NCBI GenBank assembly: GCA_951813575.1 | Contig: OX638375.1 | Location: forward strand, 186,001 to 250,000 | Direction of reading: 5' to 3' | Length of the DNA: 64,000 nucleotides | Source of the DNA: Candidatus Binatia bacterium | GTDB taxonomy: Bacteria > Desulfobacterota > Binatia > UBA9968 > JAJDTQ01 | In this document: positions 1 through 7,663 of the stretch, in pieces | How positions within the stretch are numbered: position 1 is the stretch's first letter | Layout: the number at the start of each line of letters is the position of its first letter | The notes under the pieces: generated by a model | Database searches by the model: none | Told to the model about the DNA's origin: nothing | Seen by the model: only the letters and a program-made list of their open reading frames with translations | Translations under genes and position numbers: made by a program

Positions 1-687
1 GGTGCGCAGGCGGTCGAAGTTCGGCGACCCCCGCCAGTGGTCCTTCACGGCTTCGAACTCGATGAAGTTGCCGACCTCGTGCTTGACGAACTTCCAGGGC
101 CCGGTGCCTACGGGCTTCTGGGCGAAGCCGTCCCAGCCGACCTTCTCGATGTAGGCCTTGGGGAGCACGATGCCCTCGATGCCGGGCTGAAACGACATGT
201 CATAGGGAAAGGTGGGCCACGGCCGCGCCGTGATGACCGTCACCGTGTGGCGGTCGACGACCTTCACGTCCTGGATGCCCTTGCGGAACTGGCGCACCCG
301 GGAGGCCTTGGCCTTGGGCCGGCGAAACCCCTCCATCAGGGTGAACTGCACGTCCTCGGCGGTCATCTCGCTGCCGTCGTGGAACTTGACCCCGGGCCTC
401 AACTTGAAGGTCCACGACTTCCCGTCCGCACCGGCCTCCCAACTCAGCGCCAGTCCCGGCGAGAGCTTGCCGGCGGCGTCGATCTCCGTGAGCCAGTCCC
501 ACAGCGGTCCCACGAGCCCCAGCGAGGCGCTGATGGAGGTGCGGGTGGGATCCATGGATTCCTCGCCGAAGCTGCCGGCGGCGTACCGCAGCGTCTTTCC
601 GTCATCGGCCGCGAGCGCCGGCGCGGCCAGGGTCATTGGGAGCGCGAGAAACAGGAACAGAAGGAGCCTTTTCGAAGCGTTCAACAT
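1..687 (-). CDS. ABC transporter solute-binding protein, family 5 (peptide/nickel type), N-terminal part
   Basis: The gene runs off the left edge of the window; 229 codons of its N-terminus are present. It begins with a Sec signal peptide: basic residues, a leucine-rich core, then a cleavage-like ALA-AD about 26 residues in. The mature part has family 5 hallmarks, including a DPTRTS stretch, LSPGLALSWE, WTFKLRPGVKFHDGS and the FAQKPVGTGPWKFV block. Family members capture oligopeptides, nickel or other small molecules in the periplasm and hand them to an ABC permease. An AGGAGG lies 8 nt before the ATG at 687 and only 2 nt before the ATG at 693, so 687 is preferred. Permease genes would be expected outside the window. 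The ligand cannot be named from this fragment. Confidence 0.9.
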   Translation of the reverse strand, partial: MLNASKRLLLFLFLALPMTLAAPALAADDGKTLRYAAGSFGEESMDPTRTSISASLGLVGPLWDWLTEIDAAGKLSPGLALSWEAGADGKSWTFKLRPGVKFHDGSEMTAEDVQFTLMEGFRRPKAKASRVRQFRKGIQDVKVVDRHTVTVITARPWPTFPYDMSFQPGIEGIVLPKAYIEKVGWDGFAQKPVGTGPWKFVKHEVGNFIEFEAVKDHWRGSPNFDRLRT

Positions 688-800
688 GGTCATACCCTCC
701 TTGTTGCCGATTCGGTTCGATAGCCCTTGTTTGCGCCCGGGCTTGACACGCCCGCACATTACTCCGGTTGAAGTTCGGAGTGCAAGAGATACCGTGCAGT

Positions 801-830
801 CGTCACCCCGGGCTTGACCCGGGGTCCGGT
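801..830. repeat. Short palindromic intergenic repeat, family A copy 1
   Basis: An 8-bp perfect stem ACCCCGGG / CCCGGGGT (805-812 and 818-825) encloses the loop CTTGA. It sits 28 bp upstream of the TSUP gene start. The same core recurs at 1714-1745 (same loop) and 10121-10145. Short palindromes of the form GTCAYCCCGG...CCGGGRTCC are common intergenic REP-like repeats in many proteobacterial-type genomes. Confidence 0.7.
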
Positions 831-852
831 TCCTGACAACCCCTTTGCTGAC

Positions 853-1596
853 ATGCACCTCGAAACCCTGCTGATCATCTTCGTCGCCCTCGGCGCCGGC
901 GCTTTCTCGAAGGGGGCCACGGGAATGGGCCTGCCGCTCATCGCGGTACCGATCATGGCGGGTTTCCTGGGCGCCCAGCAGGCCGTCATCGTCATCACCA
1001 TCCCCAACATGGTCAGCAACTTCTGGGTCATGTGGTCCTACCGCTCCAGGTTCCACACCGTGCCGGGGCTCGTCTTCGCCACCATGGCGGGGGCCCTCGG
1101 CGTGGCCGGCGGCACCTGGTTCCTGGCCACCGCCAACGAGCGCATGCTGACCCTGGCGCTGGCGGTGTGCGTGGGCGCCTACCTGGTGCTGCTGGCCTTC
1201 CGCATCGAGATCCGTTTCAGCGGGCGGTTGGGTCGTATCCTCTCGCCGCTCATCGCCGCCCTGGCCGGCGTCTCCCAGGGCGCGGCCGGCATATCCAGCG
1301 CGGTGGTGGCCGCGTGGGTGCGCGCGTTCCAACTGGAAAAGGAGGCGTACATCTTCGCGGCGTCGACGATGTTCCTGGGCCTCACCACCACGCACTTCCT
1401 CTTCGTCCTCGCCGCCGGCCTGTTCGATCGGCAGCTCCTCGGCCAGGGTGTGCTCGCCCTCGTCCCCATAGCGCTGTTCCTGCCCTTGGGAATGCGGACA
1501 ACCCGCTACATCAGCAAGGAGTGGTTCAACCGGGTCATCGTCACCCTCATCATCGTGATGGAGGCCAAGCTGATCTGGCAGGGCGTGGCGGGATAG
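853..1596 (+). CDS. TSUP (TauE/SafE) family membrane transporter
   Basis: A 247-residue hydrophobic protein with about seven or eight membrane segments and the internal two-fold repeat of TSUP carriers. A glycine-rich first segment contains FSKGATGMGLPLIAVP, and the second half has the matching GVSQGAAGISSAVVAAW. TauE/SafE proteins export or import sulfite, sulfoacetate or other small organic anions; the substrate here is unknown. An in-frame TTG at 814 would add 13 residues that lie in the palindromic repeat, so the ATG at 853 is used, although no clear Shine-Dalgarno precedes it. It is divergent from the binding-protein gene and convergent with argC. Confidence 0.85.
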   Translation: MHLETLLIIFVALGAGAFSKGATGMGLPLIAVPIMAGFLGAQQAVIVITIPNMVSNFWVMWSYRSRFHTVPGLVFATMAGALGVAGGTWFLATANERMLTLALAVCVGAYLVLLAFRIEIRFSGRLGRILSPLIAALAGVSQGAAGISSAVVAAWVRAFQLEKEAYIFAASTMFLGLTTTHFLFVLAAGLFDRQLLGQGVLALVPIALFLPLGMRTTRYISKEWFNRVIVTLIIVMEAKLIWQGVAG

Positions 1597-1652
1597 GAGA
1601 CACTCGGAAACCGCCGCCGCGCGAGGGCTCGAAACGGCACCCGGGGCCTGCA

Positions 1653-1713
1653 ACGTCACCCGGCCCTCCACCACGTCACCCGGTCCTCCACCACGTCACC
1701 CCGGCCCTCCACC
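1653..1713. repeat. Three-copy tandem repeat, 20-21 bp unit
   Basis: Units 1653-1672, 1673-1692 and 1693-1713 share the pattern ACGTCACCCGGCCCTCCACC with one substitution in unit 2 and one inserted C in unit 3. The array leads directly into the palindromic repeat at 1714, whose first bases (ACGTCACCCCGG) match the unit. It lies between the convergent TSUP and argC genes and encodes nothing obvious. Confidence 0.75.
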
Positions 1714-1745
1714 ACGTCACCCCGGACTTGATCCGGGGTCCAGGG
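1714..1745. repeat. Palindromic repeat, family A copy 2, possible terminator
   Basis: Stem ACCCCGGA / TCCGGGGT (1719-1726, 1732-1739) with loop CTTGA. It lies between convergent genes and could serve as a factor-assisted terminator for either strand; there is no T-run. It shares core and loop with the copy at 801-830. Confidence 0.65.
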
Positions 1746-1763
1746 GCGGAGCGGGGCGGGGAA

Positions 1764-2720
1764 TCAGTCCGGCAGGTGCGCGGTCTCCGGCAGGCCGAGC
1801 ATCAGGTTCAGGTTCTGGATGGCGACGCCGCTGGCGCCCTTGCCCAGGTTGTCGAGAAGGGCCACCAGCAGAGTGTGTCCCGAAGGGTGGGGCACCACAT
1901 GCAGCTCCATGCAGTTGGTGTCGTTGCAAGCCTGCGGGTCGAAGCTGCGCTCGTGGGCTTCGCGCGGGTCCGCATGGTGCACCACCCGGACGAAGGGCTC
2001 GCCGTCGTAGCGTTCCCGCAGGCACTCCAGGATCGCCGAGCTGGTCCCCCCCATGGGCAGCATGCCCAGAGGAATCGGCACCTCCACCCGCATGCCGCAG
2101 CGGAACGGCCCCACCGCCGGCACGAAGTGCGGCTCCGTGCCGAGGCCGCTGTAGGCCATCATCTCCGGGATGTGCTTGTGCCGGGCCCCCAGGGCATAGG
2201 GCGCCTCGTACGGCAGCGAGCTCAGGCCGTTCTCGGCGCTCTCCCATTTCTCGATCAGCCCCCGTCCGCCGCCCGAATAGCCCGACAGGGCATGAATGGA
2301 AACCGGAGTGTCATGGGGCAGCAGTCCCTCGTCCACCAGCGGCCGGGTAAACAGGATGAAGGCCGAGGGGTAACACCCGGGGTTGGCCACGAAGCGGGCC
2401 TCGCGGATGGCGTCCCGTTGCGTTGGCTGGACTTCCGGCAGCCCGTAGGTCCACCCGTCGGCGACCCGATGGGCCGTGCTGGCGTCGATGACCCGCGTGC
2501 CGCATTCACGAGCCCACCCCGCCGCTTCGCGCGCGGCGTCGTCCGGCAGGCAGAGCACCGTCAGGTCCGACGCCTCGATGGCGTCCCGCCGCGCCCCGTC
2601 GTCCTTTCGTCGCTCGTCGTCCAGCGTGGACACCTCGATGTCCCCGCGTCCCGCGAGCCAGTCGCGGATACGCAACCCCGCGGTGCCCACGTGGCCGTCT
2701 ATGTGAACCTTGGGTGGCAT
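1764..2720 (-). CDS. argC: N-acetyl-gamma-glutamyl-phosphate reductase, short type
   Basis: This enzyme makes N-acetylglutamate semialdehyde by NADPH-dependent reduction of N-acetylglutamyl phosphate, the third step of arginine synthesis, in the cytosol. The 318-residue product begins MPPKVHIDGHVGTAGL, a nucleotide-binding start, and carries the catalytic cysteine in NPGCYPSAF. A downstream HALSGYSGGGRG loop and the GARHKHIPEM block also fit. The length matches the short ArgC class (about 310 aa) rather than the roughly 345-aa class. Start is the ATG at 2720; an upstream in-frame ATG would add 26 residues with no ArgC character. No other arginine gene is nearby. Confidence 0.93.
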   Translation of the reverse strand: MPPKVHIDGHVGTAGLRIRDWLAGRGDIEVSTLDDERRKDDGARRDAIEASDLTVLCLPDDAAREAAGWARECGTRVIDASTAHRVADGWTYGLPEVQPTQRDAIREARFVANPGCYPSAFILFTRPLVDEGLLPHDTPVSIHALSGYSGGGRGLIEKWESAENGLSSLPYEAPYALGARHKHIPEMMAYSGLGTEPHFVPAVGPFRCGMRVEVPIPLGMLPMGGTSSAILECLRERYDGEPFVRVVHHADPREAHERSFDPQACNDTNCMELHVVPHPSGHTLLVALLDNLGKGASGVAIQNLNLMLGLPETAHLPD

Positions 2721-2835
2721 GGATTCAGCCCTGCGCGTTGAAGTGGAATTTACCAGAAACCGTGGAACATTGGCACGGTTGGCTCGACACCTCGTCAACT
2801 CGATTGTCTCTCCTGTGGCTAGTGGAACAGCAACC

Positions 2836-3876
2836 TCAAGCCACTGCGCGGGCTCGTCGGATCATCGCGTCAACGTGTGAATTCGCTTTGACCGGCAAAA
2901 TCTCGATGCCAGGGTGGGCTCGGACAAACACTCGAAATACCTCGTCAGCAAAGCCTTGGCCGATTTGCTCGACACCGTCGAAGTCCAAGATGACCGTTTT
3001 AAACCGGTCGAATCTAGTCAACAGCCGCTTGGCTTGTGACCGCGATATCAACGCCTCATCCCCGTATCGGACTAGCCTGACGGGAACTACGGTCTTTGAA
3101 AACGCCAGGGTTGCGTCGTCGGTATATTCCTCGAATACTTGACTCGGCGTCTTCGCCGCACTGTTGTTCAACTCAAGAGCGACATACGTACCAGACGACT
3201 CCGCCGATCGGGCTTCGGCTTCTAGAATCCAATCCTCATCTGTATCGCTTTCGTGTGAGAAATAGACTTCGTGAGACAGAATCGCGAACCTATCGAACAG
3301 CCGTGAGGTAAAGAATATGCCTTCTCCTGTATGATTCTTGGGGTCTGTGGTCAGTTTTCCTTTTGCCAGCTCAAGTACTGCATGCCGTTCGTCGTCGAGT
3401 TCTAACTCCCTTGTAATCTTGCGAAAGATCCCCTCCCCATCGTCGTTGAGGGTGATTCGCACATTGGCAGTCGTCTGCGCTACCACTATGCACACCCAGT
3501 TTCCCGACGAGTGATCAATCGCATTGTTCATCATTCCCGTGAAGCCGTATTGCCATACTTGCCGTGTATTTGGAGGCAATTCCGACAAGAGCGGTTGAAT
3601 CTCCGTCCGCCATACCCTGTCCTCGTCAGGGTTGTCCTTGAGTTGAATGACGATTTTCTTCCGGGCCAATTCGGCAAGAGAGTAGCGGCGACTACGCGTG
3701 GTCCCATGCGCCACCAATATACCGTCGGCCACCAGACGATGGAGATGCTTGTTGACAGCTTGGCGTGAGATGCCGAAACGGGCAGCGCACACTTGTCCGA
3801 TGTCTGTGGGATGGAAACGCACCCGTGCGATAATGTCGTCACGAATCAAGCGGCCCCGTTCTCGCACACCTGCCAC
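2836..3876 (-). CDS. Single-chain regulator: winged helix, HATPase and STAS-like (DUF4325) domains
   Basis: A 346-residue protein with three parts. Residues 1-75 form a winged helix-turn-helix (FGISRQAVNKHLHRLVADG). Residues about 105-195 are a GHKL ATPase with an N-box-like MMNNAIDH, a G1 box NDDGEGIF and a G2-like NHTGEGIF. Residues about 255-346 match the STAS-like DUF4325 fold (VILDFDGVEQIGQGFADEVF). No kinase histidine or membrane segment is seen. The combination resembles an anti-sigma kinase and its antagonist fused to a DNA-binding domain. The GTG at 3876 has GGAGG 9 nt upstream, so it is chosen over the ATG at 3915 or 3960. The gene is AT-richer than its surroundings and stands alone, suggesting transfer. 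Confidence 0.8.
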   Translation of the reverse strand: MAGVRERGRLIRDDIIARVRFHPTDIGQVCAARFGISRQAVNKHLHRLVADGILVAHGTTRSRRYSLAELARKKIVIQLKDNPDEDRVWRTEIQPLLSELPPNTRQVWQYGFTGMMNNAIDHSSGNWVCIVVAQTTANVRITLNDDGEGIFRKITRELELDDERHAVLELAKGKLTTDPKNHTGEGIFFTSRLFDRFAILSHEVYFSHESDTDEDWILEAEARSAESSGTYVALELNNSAAKTPSQVFEEYTDDATLAFSKTVVPVRLVRYGDEALISRSQAKRLLTRFDRFKTVILDFDGVEQIGQGFADEVFRVFVRAHPGIEILPVKANSHVDAMIRRARAVA

Positions 3877-3885
3877 GATAGTTGC

Positions 3886-3890
3886 CCTCC
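3886..3890 (-). promoter_or_regulatory. Shine-Dalgarno fixing a GTG start
   Basis: GGAGG on the minus strand, 9 nt before the GTG at 3876-3874. It decides the start of the winged-helix/HATPase protein against two upstream ATGs without such a site. Confidence 0.65.
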
Positions 3891-3892
3891 GT

Positions 3893-3944
3893 TTGTCAAC
3901 CTTATATATGACCATTGTCAATCTTATCGATCGAATTGTCAACC
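3893..3944 (-). promoter_or_regulatory. Promoter with three direct repeats (candidate operator)
   Basis: Three copies of TTGTCAAYC (plus-strand reading) start at 3893, 3915 and 3936, spaced 22 and 21 bp, which is two helical turns. On the minus strand each contains TTGACA. The outermost (3942-3937) pairs with GACAAT (3919-3914) at 17-bp spacing as a plausible sigma-70 promoter for the regulator gene. Repeats in phase over a promoter are a typical autoregulation layout; binding by the encoded winged helix is inference. Confidence 0.55.
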
Positions 3945-4142
3945 CTATGGGGGTTTTCAAGACAAGTTTGCGTGGCGTTGTATCCCTTACGGTGGCTAGA
4001 CCTAGTCCTTCAGGGCAAACCTATGCCATTCACGCGGCCTTTACGGTCTGTCACAGACTTGGTAGTTTCTCTATCAATTCCAAGGCCCGCGCTCGCATTG
4101 CGGCGGAGCGGGCATTTCAACGATTTCTTCAAGGAGGAATGA

Positions 4143-4646
4143 ATGGACGCCGATGCCAAGAAGACCGCGCTTCGCATGATCCCCTACGGACTCTACGTTC
4201 TGACCAGTGAGGCCAAGGACGGCCGGGTGGCCGCGGCCACCGTGAACTGGGTGACCCAGGCATCCTTCGCGCCCCCTCTGGTGGTGGTGGGAGTCAAGGC
4301 CGACTCGGGTGCGCACGACATCATCAAGGAATCCGGCAGCTTCGCCCTGAACGTGCTGGGCAAGGGGCAGCAGGGCCAGGCCTTCGCCTTCTTCAAGTCC
4401 CTGGAGCGGGAAGGCGACACCATCGGCGGCGAGGCGTTCACCGCCGGGGCGACCGGGGCTCCTGTGCTGGCCGGCACGCCGGCCTATGTCGAGTGCAAGC
4501 TCGTGGAGACGGTGGAGAAGGGCGACCACTCGGTCTTTATCGGCGAGGTGGTGGAGGCGGGCGTGCAAGGCGAGATCGAGGGACGCGCCGACGACGCCAC
4601 GCTCATCATGAAGGACTTGGGGGAGAAGGTCTTCTACGGCGGCTGA
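4143..4646 (+). CDS. Flavin reductase-like FMN-binding split-barrel protein
   Basis: A 167-residue protein of the flavin reductase domain family. It has the N-terminal MIPYGLYVLTSEA strand, the FMN-loop region VNWVTQASFAPPLVVVG, and the SGSFALNVLGKGQ block typical of these split barrels. Members supply reduced FMN/FAD to two-component monooxygenases or act as small flavoproteins. AGGAGG lies 5 nt before the ATG at 4143. No monooxygenase partner is adjacent, though an LLM-type monooxygenase sits at about 26 kb. The gene ends just before a MITE-like element. Confidence 0.85.
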   Translation: MDADAKKTALRMIPYGLYVLTSEAKDGRVAAATVNWVTQASFAPPLVVVGVKADSGAHDIIKESGSFALNVLGKGQQGQAFAFFKSLEREGDTIGGEAFTAGATGAPVLAGTPAYVECKLVETVEKGDHSVFIGEVVEAGVQGEIEGRADDATLIMKDLGEKVFYGG

Positions 4647-4652
4647 CGTCCG

Positions 4653-4815
4653 TAGTGGCCTGTAACGTGCAATTGTATACCAATCTGCTTGTCTTTTTCG
4701 TCGTCGGCTGCGTTGCTCTTCCTCGCGTGGTGCCCGCCACTGCTCGTCATCGCGCCTTGCCGACAACAAGAAATCCTGCGCATCTTGGTACACAATTGCA
4801 CGTTACAGGCCACTA
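4653..4815. mobile_element. MITE-like non-autonomous element, 163 bp
   Basis: The ends are inverted repeats of 31 bp (4653-4683 and 4785-4815), beginning TAGTGGCCTGTAACGTGCAA, with one mismatch. Weaker complementarity continues inward, so the whole element could fold as one hairpin. It is flanked on both sides by GTCCG (4648-4652 and 4816-4820), a 5-bp target-site duplication. No transposase is encoded. It sits just after the flavin reductase stop (the left GTCCG starts 2 nt after it) and before glcD, so it may have displaced or supplied the glcD promoter. Confidence 0.8.
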
Positions 4816-4862
4816 GTCCGGTACTCCCCACGCGGACATCCGCTCCGAAACGGGGCGCCTCT

Positions 4863-6290
4863 ATGATCACCGAACGGCTTCTGAGGGCTTTGCGTGACAT
4901 CCTGGGCGGCGACGGGGTCGTGTCGCATGCCACGGAGTTGAGCGTCTACGACTGCGACGGCTACACGCTGGAGAAGTCGACGCCGGAAGTCGTGGTGCTG
5001 CCGCGCTCCACCGAGGAGGTGGCGGCGGTCCTGAAGCTGCTGAAGCACGAAGGGGTGCCGTTCGTGCCCCGGGGCACGGGCACCGGCCTGAGCGGCGGCT
5101 GCCTCCCCTTGGGTGCGCCGGTGATGGTGAGCCTGACCCGGATGAACCGGATCCTGGAGCTGGACCCGGCCAACCGGCGCGCGGTGGTGGAGAGCGGGGT
5201 GGTCAACGCCTGGGTCAGCCGCGCGGCCAAGCCCCATGGCCTCCACTACGTGCCGGACCCCTCGAGCCAGATGGCCTGTTCCATCGGCGGCAACGTGGCC
5301 GAGAACTCCGGCGGCCCCCACACCCTGAAATACGGCGTCACCACCAACCACGTGCTGGGCGTAACGCTGGTCCTGCCGGACGGCGAGGTGGTCCGTCTGG
5401 GCGGCATGACCGAGGACACGCCCGGGTACGACCTCCTCGGCGTCACCGTAGGCTCGGAAGGGACCTTCGGCATCGTCACCGAGGCGATCCTCAAGCTGTA
5501 TCCGCGACCCCAGGGCTACAAGACGCTGCTGGCGGTGTTCGATTCCGTTGCCGGCGGCAGCGCCGCGGTGGCCGGCATCGTCGCCAGCGGCATCGTGCCC
5601 GCCGCGCTGGAGATGCTGGACCGGTTGATCCTTCAGGCAGTGGAAGACGCCTTCCACTTCGGTTTCCCCCGGGAGGCCGGCGCGGTGCTGATCGTGGAGC
5701 TGGACGGGCTGGAGGCGGGCCTGGAGCGGGCCGCCGGAAGGATCCGCGAGGTCTGCGAGTCCAATGGCGCCACGGAGATACGGGTGGCCCGGGATGACGG
5801 CGAGCGCGATGCGCTGTGGAAGTGCCGCAAGCGGGCCTTCGGCGCGCTGGGGCGTCTGGCGCCCAACTTCTGCTGCCAGGACGGCGTGGTGCCGCCCACC
5901 CGGCTGCCGGAGATCATGGAGCGCATCGCGGACATCGGCGAGGCCTACGACCTCCGCATCGGCAACGTCTTCCACGCCGGCGACGGCAACATCCATCCCA
6001 TCCTTCTCTACGACGAACGCGACCGGGAGCAGACCGAGCGGGTGGTGGCGGCCGGCCGGGAGATCCTCCGGGAATGCGTGGCCCTGGGCGGCAGCCTCAC
6101 CGGCGAGCACGGCATCGGGGTGGAGAAGGTGGCGCTCATGCCGCTGATCTTCACGCCGGACGACATGAGTGTCATGGAGCAGGTCCGCTCCGTGTTCGAT
6201 CCCGAGGACCGTTGCAACCCCAACAAGATATTCCCGTCCGCGGAACAGCACGTCGAGGTCCGCTCGCCGCGGCGCCAGGCGGCGATGTAG
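4863..6290 (+). CDS. glcD: Glycolate oxidase FAD-linked subunit GlcD
   Basis: The 475-residue product is the FAD catalytic subunit that oxidises glycolate (or a related 2-hydroxy acid) to the keto acid. The N-terminal FAD-binding-4 domain contains FVPRGTGTGLSGG and SIGGNVAENSGG with the LKYGVTTNHVLG block. The C-terminal oxidase domain has NVFHAGDGNIHP and GEHGIGVEK. The ATG at 4863 starts the conserved protein; upstream in-frame codons fall inside the MITE-like element and are excluded. glcE starts 22 nt after the stop and glcF follows, forming a glcDEF operon. D-lactate dehydrogenase is the main alternative identity, but the E and F partners favour Glc. Confidence 0.92.
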   Translation: MITERLLRALRDILGGDGVVSHATELSVYDCDGYTLEKSTPEVVVLPRSTEEVAAVLKLLKHEGVPFVPRGTGTGLSGGCLPLGAPVMVSLTRMNRILELDPANRRAVVESGVVNAWVSRAAKPHGLHYVPDPSSQMACSIGGNVAENSGGPHTLKYGVTTNHVLGVTLVLPDGEVVRLGGMTEDTPGYDLLGVTVGSEGTFGIVTEAILKLYPRPQGYKTLLAVFDSVAGGSAAVAGIVASGIVPAALEMLDRLILQAVEDAFHFGFPREAGAVLIVELDGLEAGLERAAGRIREVCESNGATEIRVARDDGERDALWKCRKRAFGALGRLAPNFCCQDGVVPPTRLPEIMERIADIGEAYDLRIGNVFHAGDGNIHPILLYDERDREQTERVVAAGREILRECVALGGSLTGEHGIGVEKVALMPLIFTPDDMSVMEQVRSVFDPEDRCNPNKIFPSAEQHVEVRSPRRQAAM

Positions 6291-6312
6291 GCCGGCCGTG
6301 ACGTGGTCTGTG

Positions 6313-7650
6313 ATGAACCACGAGACCGTCACCGAACCGGCGCCCGATTGGGCCGGGTTGGACAACGATTTGCTGAATACCGCGGACGCGCCGCGGATGG
6401 GGACGGATGCCGACCTCGCACGGTTCGCCGTCGACGGCGTCCGACCGGAACGGGTGGTCTTTCCGGGGTCGGTGCCGCAGGTCCAGCGGGTCATGGAGTC
6501 CGCGTCCGCCCGGGGTGTGGCGGTGGTGCCGGCGGGCTTCGGCGCGCACCTGGGGCTGGGGGCGCCGCCGGGGCGGCCGTTCCTGGCGCTCTCCCTCGTG
6601 TCGCTGAACGCGCTGGTGGACCACCAGCCGGCCAACATGACCTTGACCGCGGAGGCCGGCGCTTGCCTCACCCGGCTTCAGGCGGTGGTGGTCGGCGCCG
6701 GCCAGTGGCTGCCGGTGGAGCCGCCGTTTCCGGACCGCACCAGCGTGGGCGGGCTCATCAGCGCGGACCTGAGCGGCCCGTCCCGGTTCTCCCAGGGAAC
6801 GGTCCGGGACCTCCTCATCGGCGTCACGGTGGTGAGGGCGGACGGGTCCGTTGCCAAGAGCGGAGGACGAGTCGTCAAGAACGTGGCCGGCTATGACCTG
6901 GGCAAGCTCTACTGCGGCGCGCTGGGTACCCTGGGGGTGATCGTCGAGGCCACCTTCAAGCTGCGCACGCTGCCCGAGGCGAGGGCGGTGGTGCGGGTTA
7001 CTTGCGGCGACATGGCGGGCGCGGAGGGGCTGTTGGGGCGGATACGGACGGCGCCGCTGGAGCCGTCGTTCATCGAGCTTGTGGCGCGCCTCCCGGCCGC
7101 CGGGTCGGGCTACGCTGTCGTGGTGGGGTTCGCCGGCGCCGAGGAGGACGTGGCCGATCAGGCAGCGACATTGTCGTCCCTGGTGGGAGGCGATGACCGG
7201 CTGGAGGAGCTTTCGGAGCAGGAGGGCGGCGCGGTGGTTGCGGAGTTGCGGGATACCCCCGCCCTGGGGGAGCCGGTTCTCGGCCTCAAGGTCAGTGTCC
7301 TGCCCGCCAGGGTGGCGGCCTTCATGACGGCGCTGGAAGACGAGGGCGCGCGAAACGGGTCGACCATGGCGGTGCAGGCCCATGCCGGCAACGGCATCAT
7401 CCGTGTGCGCGTGTCGCCGCCGGACGACCGTGACCTCAGGGGGTGGACCTCGGCGGCGGTCGACCGGATGCGGGCGGCCGCCACGGGGCTGGGCGGCACC
7501 CTGGTGGTGGAGAGGGCCTCTCCTGACGTCAAGCCCGTGCTGGACCTCTGGGGCGGACCCCCCGAGGGCCTGGAGTTGATGAAGAGCATCAAGCGGACGC
7601 TGGACCCCAAGGGTGTTCTGTCGTCGGGGCGATTTATCGGCGGTATCTAG
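6313..7650 (+). CDS. glcE: Glycolate oxidase subunit GlcE
   Basis: A 445-residue FAD-binding partner of GlcD. It has an FAD-binding-4 fold with PFPDRTSVGGLI and the GlcE signature GRVVKNVAGYDLGKLY, and ends with the short C-terminal block LMKSIKRTLDPKGVL. It forms the membrane-associated glycolate oxidase with GlcD and GlcF. At about 445 aa it is longer than the usual 350 aa GlcE. The ATG at 6313 is chosen although the ribosome site is weak; an in-frame GTG lies 15 nt upstream. Confidence 0.9.
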   Translation: MNHETVTEPAPDWAGLDNDLLNTADAPRMGTDADLARFAVDGVRPERVVFPGSVPQVQRVMESASARGVAVVPAGFGAHLGLGAPPGRPFLALSLVSLNALVDHQPANMTLTAEAGACLTRLQAVVVGAGQWLPVEPPFPDRTSVGGLISADLSGPSRFSQGTVRDLLIGVTVVRADGSVAKSGGRVVKNVAGYDLGKLYCGALGTLGVIVEATFKLRTLPEARAVVRVTCGDMAGAEGLLGRIRTAPLEPSFIELVARLPAAGSGYAVVVGFAGAEEDVADQAATLSSLVGGDDRLEELSEQEGGAVVAELRDTPALGEPVLGLKVSVLPARVAAFMTALEDEGARNGSTMAVQAHAGNGIIRVRVSPPDDRDLRGWTSAAVDRMRAAATGLGGTLVVERASPDVKPVLDLWGGPPEGLELMKSIKRTLDPKGVLSSGRFIGGI

Positions 7651-7663
7651 TAGCGGATGAATA

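Noticed and set aside
1032..2741. Long plus-strand open frame (569 codons) spanning the TSUP end and argC
   Set aside because: It is an alternative-frame shadow of high-GC genes: Arg/Gly/Pro/His-rich, no domain, and it crosses the tandem repeat and the antisense of argC.
4803..6671. Minus-strand open frame of 622 codons opposite glcD
   Set aside because: The translation is low-complexity and lacks domains, while the plus strand gives a full-length GlcD.
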